Shown: piece by piece, positions 12,735 to 14,558 of the stretch
Numbering within the stretch: the stretch's first letter is position 1
How the letters are laid out: the number at the start of each line of letters is the position of its first letter
Assembly: GCA_031289865.1 (NCBI GenBank)
Contig: JAITOQ010000232.1
Location: forward strand, 1 to 14,558
Length of the DNA stretch: 14,558 nt
Source: Clostridiales bacterium
GTDB lineage: Bacteria; Bacillota; Clostridia; Christensenellales; JAISNN01
Reading direction: 5' to 3'
Notes under the pieces: generated by a model
Told to the model about the DNA's origin: nothing
Database searches by the model: none
Seen by the model: the letters and a program-made list of their open reading frames with translations, nothing else
Translations under genes and position numbers: made by a program

Positions 12735-12787
12735 GACAAAAACCCGACTAATTTATAGTGCTACTATAAATTAGTCGGGTTTTTGTC
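12735..12787. repeat. Perfect 25-bp-arm palindrome (copy 2), identical core to 11357-11403
   Basis: The same 47-bp palindrome as copy 1 (12738-12784), extended here by GAC/GTC to 25-bp arms. It lies in a divergent intergenic region, upstream of both the DUF4143 ATPase and the cation ATPase. No gene ends there, so a terminator role is not obviously needed. It marks the second border of the ATPase cassette. Confidence 0.85.
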
Positions 12788-12821
12788 AAAACACAGTTAA
12801 AAGCAACACCCATATTTCAAC

Positions 12822-12850
12822 AAAAAAAACCGTAATATTCGCGGTTTTTT
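12822..12850. terminator. A-run/T-run hairpin (AAAACCG / CGGTTTT), terminator-like
   Basis: Eight A plus CCG (12822-12832) pair with CGG plus T-run (12842-12850) around a 9-base loop. It looks like a bidirectional intrinsic terminator or insulator, but no coding region ends into it. It lies between the palindrome and the cation-ATPase leader. Confidence 0.5.
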
Positions 12851-12881
12851 TTTATACAATTTAAAGAAGAGGAGTACGGGG

Positions 12882-12956
12882 TTCTCATCAATTTGAGTTA
12901 TACGGTTTCTCATCATTCTCATTGATTTAAGTAAGAAATACGATATTCTCATCAAT
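12882..12956 (+). repeat. Four copies of TTCTCAT(C/T)-type motif upstream of the cation ATPase
   Basis: TTCTCATCAAT at 12882-12892 and 12946-12956, TTCTCATCATT at 12907-12917 and TTCTCATTGAT at 12916-12926 form an irregular direct-repeat cluster. It lies in the 95 bases before the P-type ATPase start. Possibly operator half-sites or remnants of a dispersed repeat. A weak promoter (TTGATT at 12922, TATTCT at 12944, 16-base spacer) overlaps it. Confidence 0.5.
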
Positions 12957-12978
12957 CGGAGAAACGGGAGCGGTCTGT

Positions 12979-14558
12979 ATGTATCTGAAATTCGGTCGGC
13001 GCGGGTTGGTGCAAGGGTTAAACGACGAAGCGGTCAAGGAGTCGAGACGGCGATACGGAGAAAACGTATTGACGCAAAAAAAAGGCAAGGGATTTTTTAG
13101 GAAGCTTTTGGAGAATTTCGGCGATCCGCTCATAAAAATTCTTTTGATTGCCCTCGGTATCAACGTGATTTTTCTCTTTAAAAATTCCGAATGGTACGAG
13201 ACCGCGATTATTGCGGCGGCGATTTTGATTGCAACGGTGGTTTCGACGGTCAGCGAATTGGGGAGCGAGGCGGCTTTTAAACGATTGCAGACAGAAGCGG
13301 CGTGTGTGGTATGCAAGGCGGTGCGCGGCGGGGGATTGGTCGCGCTGCCCGTTGCGGAGATTGTCGTGGGCGATTGTATAAAATTGCAAGCGGGGGATCG
13401 GATTCCCGCGGACGGATATCTTGAGGACGGGGGTATCGAGGTCGATCAATCCTCCCTAAACGGCGAGTCAAAGGAGGCGGAAAAGACAGCCGCGCCTACG
13501 GGAAAAGCCCTTGCCGCAAGTTGTGATTTTTTGGATAAGCATCGGCTTTTTTTGGGAACGGTCGTTTGTTCGGGAGAAGGCTTGATGAGGGTGACCGCGG
13601 TCGGCGACAAGACTTTTTACGGAAATCTTGCGGGCGAACTGCAAGACGACAGCGGCGCAAGCCCGTTAAAGGAGCGTCTGAACGATCTTGCAAAAAGCAT
13701 CAGCCGATTCGGGTATGTCGGCGCGGCTTTGGTCGCTATGGCATATCTTTTTAATGCGTTTGTCGCGGAAAACTCCTTTGACCCGAATCTCATTCGGCTT
13801 TTCTTTTCGGATTGGCAGAATGTCGCGGCAAAGCTTTTGTATGCGGTAACTTTGGCGGTGACGGTCATAGTCATGGCGGTTCCCGAAGGATTACCGATGA
13901 TGATTACCGTCGTTTTGACCTCTAATATGAAGAAGATGATGAAGGATAACGTGATTGTCCGAAAATTGGTCGGGATTGAAACGGCGGGGAGTCTGAACAT
14001 CTTATTTTGTGACAAGACGGGTACACTGACGGGCGGTAAGCTGAAAACCTACGGCTTTTTGGACGGCGGCGGCGCGCTTTGGACGGACGGAAAGCTGTCG
14101 GATCGTCCGATATGGAGAGAATTGCACCGTTCGTTATACTATAATAATTCCGCTGCGATGTCGGACGGCGCGGCGATCGGCGGTAATTCAACCGACCGTG
14201 CGCTATTGGAGTACGCTTGCAAAAGCCCGGTAAAGGAAAGCGGGATTGTCTACACCGTCGTCGCGCCGTTTTCCTCCGAATTGAAATACATGGCGACGGA
14301 AATCAAGAGCGGGACGGCTCAATCGACTCTCGTTAAGGGTGCGCCCGAAGTGATTTTACCGCATTGCAAGTATTATATAGACGCATGGGGACACGTCAAG
14401 TCATTTAACCGCCGCATCATAGAAAGCAAGATTGCGGAGCTTCAAAAAAAAGCCTTCCGCTTGATTGCCGTCGCAACGAAAGAGGGCGGTTTAACGGCGG
14501 GCGGCTTTGAGGGGTTAAAGCTTGTCGGGGTGATGATTGTCCGCGACGATATTCGACC
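12979..14558 (+). CDS. P-type cation-transporting ATPase, calcium-type (partial, 3' end beyond window)
   Basis: The frame is open from ATG 12979 to the window edge (526 codons, no stop), so the C-terminal part is missing. In order it shows the cation-ATPase N-terminal segment (GLNDEAVKESRRRYGENVLT, about 14-33) and two membrane helices (about 48-66 and 73-88). The actuator domain has SLNGESKEA (Asn161-Ser164; the usual motif is TGES), and more helices follow (about 235-252 and 285-305). The M4 ion-binding motif VPEGLP is at Pro302-Leu305. Phosphorylation site DKTGTLT (Asp345) and the nucleotide-binding GNSTDRALLE, PFSSELKYMA and KGAPE (Lys453) follow. The PEGL motif places it with type II Ca2+-ATPases, which pump calcium out of the cytoplasm. 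GGGAG lies 8 bases before the ATG. Substrate (Ca2+ versus Mn2+ or others) is inferred. Confidence 0.93.
   Translation, partial: MYLKFGRRGLVQGLNDEAVKESRRRYGENVLTQKKGKGFFRKLLENFGDPLIKILLIALGINVIFLFKNSEWYETAIIAAAILIATVVSTVSELGSEAAFKRLQTEAACVVCKAVRGGGLVALPVAEIVVGDCIKLQAGDRIPADGYLEDGGIEVDQSSLNGESKEAEKTAAPTGKALAASCDFLDKHRLFLGTVVCSGEGLMRVTAVGDKTFYGNLAGELQDDSGASPLKERLNDLAKSISRFGYVGAALVAMAYLFNAFVAENSFDPNLIRLFFSDWQNVAAKLLYAVTLAVTVIVMAVPEGLPMMITVVLTSNMKKMMKDNVIVRKLVGIETAGSLNILFCDKTGTLTGGKLKTYGFLDGGGALWTDGKLSDRPIWRELHRSLYYNNSAAMSDGAAIGGNSTDRALLEYACKSPVKESGIVYTVVAPFSSELKYMATEIKSGTAQSTLVKGAPEVILPHCKYYIDAWGHVKSFNRRIIESKIAELQKKAFRLIAVATKEGGLTAGGFEGLKLVGVMIVRDDIR

Noticed and set aside
11357..12787. Classical insertion sequence around the DUF4143 gene
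   Set aside because: There is no transposase, and the bases next to the two palindromes show no target-site duplication; kept only as a possible cassette.
12927..14191. Several minus-strand and alternate-frame readings opposite the right end
   Set aside because: The plus strand holds one continuous P-type ATPase frame with DKTGTLT, PEGLP and KGAPE motifs; the others are shadows.

Overview
The window looks like a chromosomal segment of an anaerobic, low-to-mid-GC Gram-positive bacterium, probably an uncultured member of the Clostridia. The evidence is an oxygen-sensitive class III ribonucleotide reductase system, a Firmicutes-style LexA, strong AGGAGG-type ribosome binding sites, and sigma-A promoters of the TTGACA-N17-TATAAT type. 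No tRNA, rRNA, CRISPR array or classical transposase is visible. The assignment rests on sequence reading only.

Layout: (1) 277-714 (-), a small two-helix membrane protein with a C-terminal zinc ribbon. (2) 1082-1684 (+), lexA, then a 100-bp tandem repeat tract and a small HTH protein (2000-2278, +), ending in a nested hairpin and U-tract at 2311-2399. (3) A minus-strand deoxynucleotide/redox cluster: nrdG (6891-6097), nrdD (5902-3482) and trxB (3300-2398). NrdD carries a fused C-terminal CPNC redoxin domain, and the nrdD promoter carries three phased NrdR-like boxes. A 117-bp clover-shaped inverted repeat lies between nrdD and trxB. (4) 7198-8580 (+), a DUF234-type P-loop ATPase, preceded by a tandem array of 14-bp palindromes laid over a consensus promoter. 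(5) 8739-11299 (+), a two-gene operon of an APH-fold small-molecule kinase and a cytoplasmic GH20 beta-hexosaminidase, plausibly an amino-sugar salvage unit. (6) 11429-12661 (-), a DUF4143-type P-loop ATPase bracketed by two identical long palindromes, with a third, degenerate copy over its -10 box. (7) 12979-14558 (+), the N-terminal two thirds of a P-type (calcium-type) cation ATPase that runs off the window. It has no in-window stop.

How the parts fit: NrdG activates NrdD by making its glycyl radical. NrdD reduces ribonucleotides, and the fused redoxin plus the neighbouring thioredoxin reductase could supply its electrons. NrdR probably controls the unit in response to ATP/dATP. The kinase and hexosaminidase probably work together on amino sugars released inside the cell.

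The most unusual signal is the parallel architecture of the two unrelated P-loop ATPase genes. Each has a near-perfect sigma-A promoter whose -10 is embedded in its own palindrome family. The DUF4143 gene is also bounded by exact palindrome copies, which suggests autoregulated, possibly mobile or selfish cassettes.
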